A stretch of DNA of 64,000 bases from NCBI GenBank assembly GCA_035236585.1, contig CP141136.1, positions 56,561,136-56,625,135 of the forward strand, written 5' to 3'. The translations under genes were made by a program, and so were the position numbers. The DNA is from Warburgia ugandensis (taxonomy: Eukaryota; Streptophyta; Magnoliopsida; Canellales; Canellaceae). The notes beneath the pieces were generated by a model. The model saw nothing but the letters and a program-made list of their open reading frames with translations. It was not told the DNA's origin and did no database searches. How positions within the stretch are numbered: the stretch's first letter is position 1; each line of letters opens with the position of its first letter. Of the stretch, positions 41,560 to 56,500 are shown one piece after another.

Positions 41560-44500
41560 TACACATGTGACAAGCAAGTGAGCAAAGCACTAAATGTTTT
41601 GATACAGTTAAAAGTGGTGTGCATTTGATAGTGGTTTTTCTGTTTAGAGCTTCTCATGGATGTCTAGGGCCCCAGAAAGAGCAGATGATCTGATTTATGT
41701 TTTGCTTATCTTTCTTCTCCGTTTTCTAAGACCTCCATTACAGGCCATTTGTTGACTGACTAGATGATCCGATTGCTCTGAACTGTGTTCTATGGCACCA
41801 CCATGTAACATAGTAGACTGAAGACCATATCATCATGCATGTTTGTGCAGTTTAGTTACACGGGGTATGAGTCTTCATGGCTTTATATGACTGTCATACA
41901 AGCTGTTGTTTAAAGTACACCTGAAGCACACTGTTGAAACTGTCAGTTGCTCAAAGTCTAGGGTTGGCTAGCAAATGGGGTTATTAGCCATTTGTGAATG
42001 CGATTATATGCTTGGATAATCCAACCAGTAACCATAAACTTAGCCCCTTTAGGCTGGTCGTTGTTGAAAAATGTGCCGATTGCAAAACCTACCCTTGAGG
42101 GATTTCCTTTTGCCTGTCAAATATGATCATTATTTTCCTTCTTAGCAATCTTTTCAAAGACCTGAACTATGGGGATTCTAGTTGGTATGATTATTTCATA
42201 GCTCATGCACTGTAGTTACCATTTTGTATTCTAAATCATCTGATTTCATGCACTGGGCTGCCCTTTTTTTTATTGCCAAGCTGTTATTCCCTACTTTTCC
42301 CTAGTAGTCATACTATTTCTTTCTTGTTGACTTCACCATTTGCTTTTGATGTTACAGGATAAAGGAGATATAATACTAGAGGGCAGTCGGCACCCCTGTG
42401 TTGAGGCTCAAGATGGTGTCAACTTTATACCAAATGATTGTACTCTTGTGCGTGTCATACAAAATTTCTGCATTGAAGATACATTCAAATTTCTTCATTT
42501 AAACTAGAATCTTTATTAGTAAAAGGGCATTGAAGTTGTTTTTTCTTCTCATCCTTGTAACTTAGATAAGGGGGAAAAGCTGGTTCCAGATCATTACGGG
42601 CCCTAACATGGGTGGAAAGTCTACATTTATTAGACAGGTCTTATACTCAGCATCCTTTCACTTTGGACTTTATGTTACAGTTGATATTGCTTAACTAGTA
42701 CTCTTTTAACTTGTTGTTTACATCTAGTTGGCCGTTTACATGAGCACTATTTGAATGGACATTTCCATTATATAACTATGATAACTCGTTTTCAAGAATC
42801 AACATGTTCATTCTACTTGTGAACTCTACTTTCCCTTTGAGGTTGGTACCTCTTCTTGCAAAAAGATCTCAAACATCTAATATTATTTCCTTTTAGAAGG
42901 GAGAAGAATACTTATATGAGGCATTTCCTTTTAGAAGGGGGTAGACTACTTGTAAAAGTTAGATGGACTAACAAGGTCTCAAGACTATCAACTGCTCAAA
43001 GGATGTACAACTATGAGTAAACAGTTTACATTACAGCATCCATGGCTAAAGAAGATAAGTGAGCAATAGATAGCATTTGTGGTCCCTCCCTAGTAAGTCT
43101 GCCAGCAATCTCATTGGCCAAGCTCCACATGTGAGTGGTTAGTAATATATAGTGATTAATTAGCATTGCTTTATCTAGTTTTTGAAATAATTGTATTATT
43201 TAGTTTTCTCTGTATTTTCTATTCACAAAAAAAAAAAAAGGAGTTTTGGAATAGCATAATACAGACAAAAGTCAAAACTAACTTATAAAAATTTTTAAAA
43301 AATGTCACACATATACTGTTAAGGATGCCTGGGATTGGAAGTCTTTACATTTCCGTCTTGTTTCCATTTCATTGAGAAAGAAAAGGGTAATTGTGATGTG
43401 ATTTTAGTAAATGTTAGATGCTAAAGTGTTCCTGAGTACTTCAGCTGCTCAGCTGGGAATGTTGTCCAATGTAATATGTATGTATTAGACTTATTGAATC
43501 TTGTTAGCAGAAGATATTTGTTGAGCAAAATAAGTATTTTTGTCATTAGACTTTTTATTTTATCCAAGTGCTTAACATAATAAGTGAAGTAGTACTGATA
43601 TTGCAGGTTAACTGTATTTATTCTTTATCATCATTCTTTAGTTTATCAAATATGTTTTTATTGCCCTGACATATTTGTTGTGCTTGGAAAGAAGTTGCTA
43701 CTTCAAATTTCTGAAATTGGTACTCTTTGTAGTTTATGTTTAATTTACCATCACCAAGAATATCATAGGCGGCTTAATTGACAATTGGTTACAAGATTAA
43801 CTTTTATCTATCCTCTTCTTATCTTAACTTTCAGATGAAAATCATGTTATTTTATGGATTTGTTTAATGGCAACATTCATGCAAATTTTGATTCACTTGA
43901 TTCTTTAACATTGTACACGAAATTCTAATTGATTACTCCAATTACTTGTCTAATGTTATTAGGTTGGTGTGAATGTGCTGATGGCGCAAGTTGGTTGTTT
44001 TATTCCATGTGATAAGGCGAGCATTAGTGTTCGTGATTGCATTTTTGCTCGTGTTGGGGCTGGTGATTGCCAAGTAAGTCTGATCTAACTAATTCAAGGT
44101 AGATCTCTTAATAACATGTTTTCGACTCTAGATAGATTTCTGCTTAGAAGGTCTAAGTGAAGCTTGACATTTTTGGTGTTGAGGTGTGTCATCGGCTACA
44201 TTTTATTTGTGGCTTTGCAATTTATATGATTTGTGTCTTTCATTCTGTGCCTTACATGTACATATCAGAACTTTCATCAGAAAGAGCCAGTTGATGCAGA
44301 AAGCTTCTGTATAACGAGAGCACCATTAGGACAAATAGGGTGCTCCGTTACAAATTAGCTGCAGCCTAGGCATGCTTGATTTTGTTGTGTCTGTTTGATT
44401 AACTTTGTGAAGAGAGTGGTGGAGAGCAAAACAAAAAAAATGAGGCCCTTCACGGCCATGAGGTTGGGTATGGGAAAGGTTCATGGCCTTCAGATTTTTG

Positions 44501-47500
44501 TACATGGAAATATGAAGAAAAGATCAACCTTTTGACTGCCATCCAATTTTTACACTTGGAAATATGAAAAGAAGGTCAGCCCTTTGATTGCATCTATTTG
44601 AGAAGGATGCAGTCAATGAACTTACTTTATCATATATATGATTCTCATAACTTATGTAGTTAGAGGCGCGCGCCTAGGCGCAAGTTGATAGGTATGTGCC
44701 TGGGAGAGTGCAAGGCGTAGAGGAAAAGAGGCGCAGTCGCCTAGGCCCGTGCTTGGGTGAGCCTTTTAGGTGCGCCCTCGACTCCAAGCGTAGGCTACTT
44801 ACTTGGTAATGTATAGACCTCATTTATTTTTTTTATTTTTTTCATCTTCCAACCCTAATTTCAATCTTCCAACCTACTGAGAAGGTGAAAACGACCATTC
44901 CTCTTCAATCTTTCACAGATCTAAGTAAAAAAAGGTATGGATTTATGAATCTTAGCATTTGTTTACAGTTTCTGTAAAAAAATGTAAAAAACAGTACCAT
45001 TTTTTCAAATTTTTTGTTTTTTTGCTAACTATTTTCCATAGATCTTGATGGGTTTTAGTTCTATATGTATGAGAAAACATTTCATTTGAGTTTTATACTT
45101 CTTTGCTCTAGATTTGAGTTTGTTTTTAGGTTTTTTACTTTTTTCCAAAAAAATCAGTTATGGAAATATAAAAAAGTCTTCGTTTTTTTGTATTTCTTCA
45201 TTGAAACATATTTCTATCCACATATATAGCTTTCCCATGCTTGTGTCTTCATGTGTGATAATTTTTTCATCTTTTTTTTGTAATTTAGGGTTATTTTTTT
45301 TTTAATTTTTCTGAAAATAAAAGTTATGGAAATTAGGAAAAAATTGTTTTTTTTATAAATTTATTTATTAGTTAATACCTATTCTTATCCACATATATAG
45401 CTTACCCATGCTTGTATGAGTGTATTTTCATGTATGATGTACTTTTCATGCTTTTTTTGTATTTTAGTGTTATTTTGTTCAATTTTTTCAAAAATAAAAC
45501 TTACAAAAATTAGAAAAAATTGTTTTTTAAAATATTTATTAGTTAATACTTATTCTTATCCACATATATAGCTTTCCCATGCTTTTTTGTTGTTGTCATT
45601 TTAGCTTCTTTTTTTTTTGCATATTTAGCTAATTTTTAATTATTAAAAATATTATTTTGTTCCTCATGATTCAGGCGCACCTAGGCCTCCCCCCAGGCTC
45701 CAGGTGCACCCCTTTGCGCCTCGGTGCGCCTCACACCTCTAACTACATGGCACATAACATTATATAAAACATGCCGTTCCTTCTCTCCATTCCTCTCCTG
45801 CCACCCTTATTTTAATTAGTTTAACCTTTTTGGAGCATACACATGATATGAGATTGAGGGACTTCTGCATGCGTCCTGCTAGGATTCTAATTTTGATTCG
45901 CTTATGATGGATGTCATATCTAAGTCATCTCATCTGGATATGGTAGTGGTATATGTTTAGTATTTTGGATCAGGGTGTCATGCCCAAAATCCTTATCTCT
46001 CAGGGGATTTGAGGTGCGACAATTCCCTGGGTAGTTGGTTACATCCATTAGCACATTGACTTTCTACTTTATTGAAACTTAAACCTTCTTTGTGATATTG
46101 CAGAGCATTACTAAAACTTTACACTTAAAAGATACAGCCAAAAGCAAATTCTACCAAGACTTATAGTCTCTACTCTAGTAAGCTAAACCAAACCTATACT
46201 CTGATACCATCTCTATCACGCCTCGTCCCCAAAGACTTTCAGATTCTGGGGTATGACATAGGTTTGCCGTTTGAGCTTGGGAAAGATTGTGGAATATGGG
46301 TTACAACAACAGATGGGCCGGATTGTCACAATTTTTTCATAATCGACTAGTTTTAAGGAAATATTGTTAATGTCATTTCATTGACTATATGTGTGAGTTG
46401 AGAGCAACTGATGTATAACTCATTATGGAACCTGCCAAAAATGTGGGTAGCTAGGATGATGCTGAAGAAAAACTTTTAATTCAGGATAGAAAATTATGTC
46501 TCCAATGAGATCTAGGTTGCATTTCTCGTGCAATTTCCTATTTCTCGTTATAATTAAAGGCTAATTAGAAGTCTGTTAGGTTTGTCTTAAAATAGGGGTG
46601 TTCCCAGGTAATTGAATCCATGCAAGTTGTTCTATACTTTCAACTTTTGTTGTCTCTTCGGAAAACATCGTATCCTGCTCTCCACCGTGCTTGTTATTGA
46701 GGTATGTGATTGGTGTAACTTTGGGTCTGATTGTTCAAACTTTTAATTGTTACTCTAGTTTATCTATTCAATAAACTACAAAGACTATTGTTGACCTCTT
46801 ACTACTAAGAATAGATGCACCCTCTATTTTCATTGTTCATGTTACTTAGGAAAGGGATGTAACAACTAACAATAGGTGAGTTTATTGTCCATTAACATTT
46901 TAATTGTTTTTCTAGTTTAGCTATCATCAATTGAGTATAACTTGCTTTAATACACCTATAGTTAGTGGACTATTTTCTTAATTTTACTGATTGTGTCACT
47001 TACATTTTGCTATAGAAGGCATGTTTATCTGCATCACACTAAGGAAAGAAATTTGTGTGCTTAGGTTGAAACTTGAAACCGAAAGCTTATAGTGAGGTAT
47101 ATAAAGTGTAGGGGGATTGTTGGAATATAAGGCATTTGTGGACTCACTTGTTCACATCAGATATTCCATGGTATTGGATTTCCTATTTCAAAAAGCCATG
47201 GTAGTATTTGGAAATTTTCTGAAAGAAACTCTTACCTCAAGAGTTGTTTAAACAAATTGGAAGTTACGACATGAAAATTGAAGTTCTGGTGTATATTTAT
47301 TACTTGATCATGCAGGACATCTGAAGCTTGAAAGTCACAGCTCAAGAAACTAGTTTTAAGATTGCTAACCTTTTCATTATATCGCTTTTGTACAAATTTT
47401 GGACTTCACTTTATGCACCAGCTTGCGATAAGTTTGGTGGGACGTCTCATGTCTGCCCACTTTTGTCATGTAGCTTCGAGGCGTTTCTACCTTCATGCAA

Positions 47501-50500
47501 GAAATGCTTGAAACAGCATCAATCTTGAAAGGAGCTACAGATAGGTCGCTGATAATTATAGATGAGTTGGGCCGTGGCACCTCAACTTATGATGGATTTG
47601 GTCTGTCTTCACCTCACTTGCACTTCTTTATTTTATAAATGGTGAACTGACTGCTTATAAAGTAACCGCCATCATTTGCAGTGGCAACTGAATTTTGCAT
47701 GTGCTTCACTAGTTCATATTAATGCAGATAATGTATTATGCTCCTCTAATCAATATTTATACCATTACTACTCTTATACCTTGCTACCTCTGATACATGA
47801 ATTAAATTTCCAATTTTGGTATGTTAGATGCTCTTCCATTTCTTTGATGTTTTGTGAGTTTCAACAGAATATCAGTTGTTTTGTGGTCATATGGGATACT
47901 TATTGCAAATGATACTTTAGAACTCCAGGAAAATTGAAACAATTTCCTTAAAGAACTGCTCTTTCTCTTGTAGTCAAAGAAATTTTAAGTATTTTGATAA
48001 ATCAGCTCGCTCTGTGATACTACAGATTAATCCTAGTCATTGAGAGATTTCTATAGAACTCGCACTGACTGTTTGGAGAGTCTATTGGTCCAATTATGCT
48101 ATTTGTTTCTTTTTGAACCATCTTTGCTTTCTACTTATTCTTATGAAACCTTCTAATGTATGGAATAATAAGCCTATTGCCAAACTGGGTTCCTTAACAC
48201 ATACATTCACTATTTAGCTGCAGATTGTCATAGACCTGCTTTCTTTTGCAATTTACCTGCTTCAACTTCTGATTTGTTAGCCTCTTCAAAGGAATTTGGG
48301 AGGGTTGTGGATGTCTAAATAGGTACTAATGTCCAAATAGTGATTGCACTAGCTCATCCATAAGTTGAAATTGATGTGGAACTGAAGAGAATACATAATT
48401 TCCTAGAGTCATGCTTTGTTTCTTAGTTGAAGGGGAGCCTTGGCACAACAGTAAAAATTGTCGTCATGTGAGCTTGAGGTCACGGGTTCAAGGCATGGAA
48501 ACAGCCTCTTGCAAAATGCAAGGTAAGGCTGTGTACTTTAGGCCCTTGTGGTCCGCCCCTTCCCCAGACCCTGCATAGGCAGGAGCTTAGTGCACCTGGG
48601 CTGCCCCTTTATGCTTTTTTCTTATTTGTCCTTGTTTCACTGGTTGACATTAGATCTTGTAGCTAGAAGCAGTTTATCGTTTGTGTATGAGCAGAAATGC
48701 TCTTTCCATGTATTTGCAAAGCAAGCAAAAGTGTGAAGGAAATGAGAATGCATAGTTTCTCCTCATATGGCTTTTTTGCCCGCGCCCCCCCCCCCCATTA
48801 ATCAAATGAAAGGTAGGGCTGCCTACTTTAGGCCATTGTGGCCCGCCCCTTCCCCGGACCCTGCATAGGCGGGACCTTCGTGCACTGGGGCTGCCCTTTT
48901 TATTAATCAAATGAAATCAAGCAAATACATGGAAAGAGCACTTGCACTTTTGCTTGATTTGCAAATACATGGAAAGTAAGCAAAAGGTACAAGATCTACT
49001 TAGGAAAATGAAAGACAACACTTATGACTATCCATCACATTCCTCTAGTAGATGTATGCTTGTTACAAGGTATATTAGTCATAAGGATTGCTACTAGATG
49101 ACTCTAGCTCATTTAGTCACCAAAATGACCAAAGCATAAGCTTGCCTATTGTAGTCAAGTATGAGCACAAGAGAGTTTGTGTGCCATGGTTATGCTAAAG
49201 AACAATATGCCAAACTTACAGTAGAGGCTATAAGCTGAGCCTAGTCAACATGCACTATGGTATAGCTTTAGCTAGTAGCTAGCAAGGACCATTAGAGACC
49301 CAAGCATGCTGGTTAGCCCTTAGGCAACAACACCATGTCATGAACCAGTGCGGAATTCTTGGTGGTTTGGCCAAAGTATCACCAACACAGGGATCATAAG
49401 AGATACAAGTTTCTATGCCAAATCTTGGCGCTTAAAGTGCCATATCAAGCTGGTGCTTTATCCCCCCAAACACCCTGAAATCAGCAAGAGAACTATGAAG
49501 GCACCTTATCTTGAAGACACTTGAAGAAAGAAGGATGTCTTTAGAAGGGCTTCAAGAGAGCAATTTGGCAGTGTCACTAGGCTTCTGGTCATGGAAGTTG
49601 ATATAGAATGCAAGGGGAAAATCTCTATCTATAGATTTGGGGACCAAAGCAATTGTCTTGACCATCCAATGTTGTTTAGACACCAAAATAGCAACTACCA
49701 TAACTGCAACACCAAGCATAAAATGACAAGAATTCCTTGTAATTACATTTGCACTGGTGAGCCTCAAAGCGATTCACTACTGTGGCACATATAACTGTCT
49801 TAGATAACATGGGGGTAATTTGGTAGATATGGCATCAGTAGCTATGTAACTTCCTGATTGACAAATGCCGGTGAGAGAAGGAAAATTGGTGCAAGAAGTG
49901 GATGCCAGGGCATTATGCACCAGTATCTTCTAGGATAAGATTCACCAGCATTGACTTGAAGTGTCTTGCACTGGCATCTTCAACGTGAATGTGCACTGGT
50001 GTTGGCCATAGTATCTTGTGTTCCAACGTTGGTGATAGGCCATTGTATCTTGTGCACTGGTGTTGGCCACGTTATCTTGTACACCAGTGTTGGCCACAGT
50101 GCAATGCCATTCATGAAGTTGCACTGATGTCCACCTTGTGCACTGGTGTTCATTTTCCTCTCATGCATTTTGTAAACACATGCAGTTCATATGTGAATAA
50201 AATAATGGGGATGGATGCTGCATCAATTTCATGTGATTCTTCCCATTCCCCCCTTTTTCTTTGATTCTCTTCAGTTGTTTTTATGCGAGGCTCTATGTTG
50301 GGCTTAGTACATTATTCTCAAACTAACAAGATCTGTCTAAAACTTCAAGGTTGGTATCAAGTAGTTTCTGCTGCCTGTATTTTTAGTAGGCTGGCCGATT
50401 TATTCAGGTGAAAGTTGTTTGAAGTTTATGCACAATCTAGTCTGAGAAGGAATGCTTTTATGAAGGATCTTGATAAAGTGACCTTAGGAATTCTTGTTTG

Positions 50501-53500
50501 CAGTGGGAGCTTATGAACTCTCATAATTTAGAATTTCTCTACTTGAATTCCTTTTGCACAAATTATTTCCACTTGATTCAAAACAGTTCTATAGATCAGA
50601 CAATTTGAGTGTTCTAACTCAGTTTGTGTTTAACTTAGCTCCGAGCTTCTGATTTTGGCAGACCTATAAGAGTCAAAGGGCAGCCCCGGTGCACAAAGCT
50701 CCCACCTGTGGGGTTCGGGGAAGGGGCGGACCACAAGGGCCTATAGTAGGCAGCCTTACCTTGCATTTTGCAAGAGGCTGATTCCAAGCCTTGAACCCGT
50801 GACCTCAAGGTCACATGACGACAACTTTTACCGTTGCACCAGGGCTCCCCTTCACCTATAAGAGTCAAAATTATATAAAAAAGGACTTGTTCATTTTATC
50901 CTTCATTCAGAAGTGGTGAATCCTTGAATTTTGTACTTTTAAACAAGTTCAGACTAGGTAAATCTGAATTCAATCAGAATTTCAAAGTTTATTTGAGGTT
51001 AACAGTATAATATCTGTTTTCTAAAATAGATTCAGAGGAAGTTAATTAAAAGATTTCAGTCTTAAATATACACAATCTCAAGATTTACAATGTCGGACTG
51101 CTACACTTAAGATATATCTCCCCTGACATCTACATTTTGTTATAACAAGGCAAGTACATGTTGTCTGTCATACTTTGGATTTTATCTGCCCATTGAACTA
51201 AGAACTTCTTTTAAGCGTTAATGAAGCTCTTGGCAAATATGACACAGAAAGAAAAATTCAGTGTGTTGAACTTGGCTGGGTAAATTATGGAATTTGACTT
51301 CTCTATTCAAAGAAGGTTGTAGGATATTCTGTCAACAAATAATGCAGATTGAGTACTTTGCTAGAGCTGATTAGAAACTTACTCATCCCATGAACTCTGT
51401 AATCCTTCAATGATTAGCCACAAATCCAACTATTAGTAATAATAGTCCACAAAACACCCAAATCGGTTCTGTGTAGCTTTTACTTGAATACTCTAAACAT
51501 TTTTGAGGAACAGTATAAAGCAAAGAGCGAAGAGTTTGTGAGATGGGAGAAGAGGGAACGAGTTGATTTTGTAAATCCCTAGTCTTTTTGTAAGCTTCTA
51601 ATTATTTGTCACTTATGCTGCCCATATTATTTAAATTATAAAAGCCCTGAAATACCATAAGTACAGAAGCACATACTAACCAAAGTTACGCTTCTAACAG
51701 TAACTATTTAACTTCCTTTTTAAATCTTTTAATAGCTTACAGCCCTTGTACCGTTATCTTCCTTTTCTTGCAAGACAGCAGACAGCATTCCTGAATATTT
51801 GACTATCATAAGTAGGACCTCTGAATCTCTCAGCATGTGTGATTGAAATTCAGGGTTTCCTTTTGTAATTTTCTTCTGGTCGGCATGGTTGCCTTTTGTT
51901 ATATTATACTGATCTCTACTTAGTTCTGTCTCTCACTGAGTTTTACCTCTTCATTTAGGTTTGGCTTGGGCTATTTGTGAGCACCTTGTGGAGGTTACCA
52001 GAGCCCCAACCCTATTTGCAACTCACTTTCATGAAATAACTGCATTAGCTCATGAAAACATGGCTAATGAGCCCCATAGGAGGCCTATACTTGGTGTTGC
52101 AAATTATCATGTTGGTGCACATATTGACGCATCAAGTCGTAAGCTGACTATGCTTTACAAGGTGGGCACTTAGTTTCACAGTGTCTAAATTCAGTGTGCA
52201 TATAACAAATTTTTTTAAATAATTAATGTACTATTTATCTCCTGCTTCTGCATTTTGGATCCTTGTTCACATCTGTATCTGATTTTGCGTTGCATGTGCT
52301 AGTTTTATGTTTGACAATTGGTGTTTCTGTGCTTGAACTTAACAGTCGTGCGTATAATCTGACCTTGTTTGTGTGATTACGGCTTGGGGAAAAAGGTACT
52401 GGGCAGCCATAGTATTTATGATGGGAGTTAATTCCATGCTTGGGTTTAGTCATTTTTTAGTTGCATTCTTGAATGATTATAACTTGGTGAGAAAAATGCT
52501 GGGCAGCGGGGGTATATATAAAAAGGGCTGCCCAGTGCTTGAAGTTTCCGCATATTCTACCATTGAGCCAAGGCTCCCCTTCTAGTGGGGATATCTATGC
52601 GTGGATTTAATTATTTTTGTTAGTTGCATTCATCAGAAATACAAAGCAGGAACATGTCGAAATCTAACAATGTTGTTCACACAACTAAAAACTAGAACGT
52701 AAAAGGAAAGATCAAGGAATAAACAAAAACTGTCAGTTGAACTCTATGACAGAAAAGGCTAAATATTTACTGCAACTGTTGTTCTCTCTTGCTATCTGAT
52801 GCGACTGTCTTTATTACTAGAATAATTGACTTGATTTAACGCATTGTAACTTTAAACTCATAATTGTCTGAATAGTCACTGTTACTTCCTGAAAGGGGCA
52901 ACCAACCGGTTGTAACTCAATCAGGTATTGGTACTGATAGACAACCATTGAGGTTCTTCATGCTTTGGCTATTATTACTATCTCCTAGGAGTGGATCTTT
53001 GTAGTGCAAATGAGAAACCTGCTAAATGATTATTCTGCCCTAGAGACGCAATCCACCAACTTCCAGTTGACTTTGTATTAAAATAGGCATCTCTGTCTGA
53101 CTTTGCATATGGTAATTGTTTTGGTAAGTGCCCCATTTCTACAGCTCAGTTTCATGTCCTTTAACCAAATGAATTTTGGCATAGGATGTGGTGACTTTCA
53201 GCTCTATATGTCCATGAAGTCTACCTTGGGGAGGTTCTCTCTCTCTTGGAATTGGAGTAGCATGTCAAGTGGAATGGAAATGGGCCCACTTTTTTGGGTT
53301 CTTCAGTGATCCAAGCCATTCATATGATTTGGTCTCTCCCAGATTCCTGAAGTATCAAGACTTGCTTCTTTCTAGCATAGTGGTGCAAGGTGTCTCTCAC
53401 TTGGGAGACCATGCTTCGAGGTTGTGTTGGGTTGGTGTGTGTGTCCTACTTTCAAAAAGGAAAAAAACATAACTCTTAAGAGCTTTTTTTGTCCTAGTTA

Positions 53501-56500
53501 TACCTGTAAAGTAGATGCTGTAAAAAAAGAAAAGTCCTAAAAGCACATTTACGTTCTATTTTACTACTGCAAAAGGGGAGGAAAGCAAGGTCTTAAGAAC
53601 AATCTTTTAGATGAGAATTTTGGTACTTAGAGAATCTGGGGAAGGTCAAGTCATTTGAAGGGCTTGGTTCATTGAAAAAGCCAAAAAAGTGGGGTCATTG
53701 CATTTCCATTCTGCCTGACATATACTCCTATTTACAACCCAGGAGCATAGTATAACTCTCTCTCTCTCTCTCTCTCTTCCTGATTAATCTATGCATGCTA
53801 AGACATCATCATCAAGACCTTATCTCAATTAGGGGTCAGTCACGTGAATCTTGTTCCTCCATTCCCCTCTATTAAGTGTCATAGCTTCATTTAGCCCGAA
53901 AGCTTTTAAATCTTTTCTCACCACTTTTATCTACATTCTTTTGGGCCTTCCCCTTGCCCTTTTAGAACCTTCTACTTGGATTGCCTCACTGCTTCTAATT
54001 GGTGCCCTTTTTGGTCTACATTGGGCATGTCCAAACCATCTAAGTCTAATCTTCCTCATCTTGTTACTTATTGGTGCTACTTCTAAGTTTCCTCTAATGT
54101 TTTTATTTCTAAATTTATCCTTCCTTTTCTTGCCACTCATCCATCTCAACATCCGCATTTTAGTGACAATGATCCTATGTACATGGTGTTCCTTAACTGC
54201 CCAACACTCTGATCTATAGAGCGTGGTTGGTCTTATAGCCATCCTATAGAATTTTACTTTAAGTTTGAGTGACACCCTCCAATCATACAAAACTCGAGGA
54301 ACATCTTCATTTGTCCCAACCTGCTTGGATTCTCTGGATGTCCTCTCTCTCAATCTCTCCATGCTCATAAATTATCGATCCTAAGTATCAAAGTGTTCTT
54401 TTATAGGGACTTCTTGGTTATCAATCTTTACTAGCGTTCCACTCTCCCTTTCCTTACTAAAGTTGCATTTCATATATACTTTGTCTTAGTTCGACTAATT
54501 TTAAATCCTTTATATTCTAATGCATCTCCCCATAACTCTAGCTTTGTGTTCACGCCCTCCCTTATCTCATCAATCAAAACTATATCATCTGCAAATCACA
54601 TGCACCATGGGATCTCCATGTGCAGGTGTTTTGTTAATTCATTCATAACCAATGTGAAAAGGTACAGGCTTAATGCGAATTCTTAGTGCAATTCTATAGT
54701 GATAAGAAAATCATCAGTCTCTTCATTAGTGGTCATAATGTTTTTTATCGCTCCCTCATACATAATCTTAATTATGTGTATATACTCTCATGAGACCCCT
54801 TTCTCGCCCAACACCCACCATATTAACTCTCTAGAGACCTTATCATAAGCCTTTTTTAAGTTGATAAAGACCATGTGGAGGTCTTTCCTCATCTCCCTAT
54901 ATTTCTTTATCAATTTTCTAAGCAAGAAAATAGCTTCCATGGTTGACCTCCCAGGCATGATACCAATTTGGTTCTTCAATACACTTGTCTCGTGCTGTAG
55001 CTTCTTCTCTATCACTCTTTCAAAAAGTTTCATGATATGGCTCATAAGTTTGATCCTCCGATCATTAGTGCAACTTTTTATGTCTTCTTTATTCTTGTAA
55101 ATTGGTATAATAGAACTCTTCCTTCATTTATCTAGCATTTTTTTCGATCTCACAATCTTGTTAAATAATTTTGTCAACCAAACTACCCAAGTATCTCCCA
55201 TATACTTTCAATCCTCTATTGGTATACCATCAAGCCCCGTTGCCTTTTCTGGTTTCATCTTTTTCAAGGACTCTTTCACTTCAGGTATTCTAATCCTATG
55301 ATCATATCTATAATGCCCAACGTTATTTGGGTTTATGGTACTTTCAATCCCTATATTCTCGTGGTAATTGTCATTTAGCAATTTTTGAAAGTAACTTTCT
55401 CATCTTTGTTTGATCTCATCATCTTTGACTGATGTCCTTAGGTCATCACATCTAATACATTTAATGTGGTCTAAGTCCTTACTCTTCCTTTCTCTTCCTT
55501 TTGCTTATTTAAACGCATCTTTCTTGCCCTCTTTTGTTTCTAATCTATTATAGAGATCATTATATGCTTTGAGTTTAGCCTCATTTACTATTCTCTTAGC
55601 AACCATTTTAGCATTTTATATTGCTCAAAGTTTTCATTATTTTTGGTCTTTTGCTATGCTTTAAAACATACATGTTTCTCTTTAATAACTTTTTGGACTT
55701 TTTCACTCCACCACCAAGTTTTCTTAGTTGGTTGCTTTTTACCTTTAGATACTTCGAGGAAATCTTTTACCACTTTCTTAATGGACATGACCATATTAGT
55801 CCACATGGTGTTTACCTTTGTATTATCGGTCTAGTTTTCTTCTACCATCAACTTGTTTGTAAATGATGTTGTCTTCTCTCCTTTTAAGTTCTACTAAGTT
55901 TTTGGACACCTATTAAGTTCATTTTTTTTTTTTCTTATATACTTTAAAGTAGATATCCATAACCATTAATCTATGTTGTGAGGTGGACTCTTAGTGGGTA
56001 TCACCTTACAATCCTTGGACATATGATCTTTCGGCCTTTCTAAGTAGGAAAAAGTCTATTTGGCATTTATGGAGTCTACTTTTACAGTTTAGTAAGTGTC
56101 CATCCCTTTTCTTAAAGTTTGTGTTTGCTATAACTAGGTTATATGCTAGGGCAAAATTGAGTATATCTTCCCTCATCTTGTTTCTTTCTATAATACCACA
56201 CCCCCCATATATCCTATCGTATCCTTCCTTTTCTTTTCTTATATGATTATTATAATCGGCTCTTATAAATATGCCCTCTGTGTTGGGAATGTCTTGTATG
56301 ACTCCTTTCATATATTCTCAGAACTGTTTCTTGATGCTATCTTCTAAGCCTAGTTGTGGTGTGTATGCACTAATGAAATTTACAGTCTTCTTTTCTAGAA
56401 CAAGTTTTAGTAGTATAATTTTATCATTGGTTCTTTTAACGTCTACAACTTTATCTTTTAATTCTTTATCTACCATTATCCCTACACCATTTCTATTATT

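Noticed and set aside
48430-48520. tRNA-like A and B boxes considered as a tRNA gene
   Set aside because: They belong to a SINE head; no cloverleaf or anticodon arm is formed, and the same unit recurs with target duplications.
49942-50264. Overlapping frames on both strands in MSH2 intron 10
   Set aside because: All come from the degenerate minisatellite; no family match.
53851-54219. 122-codon + strand hydrophobic frame that looks like a membrane protein
   Set aside because: It is antisense to the conserved RTE C-terminal region; the minus-strand reading has clear homology.
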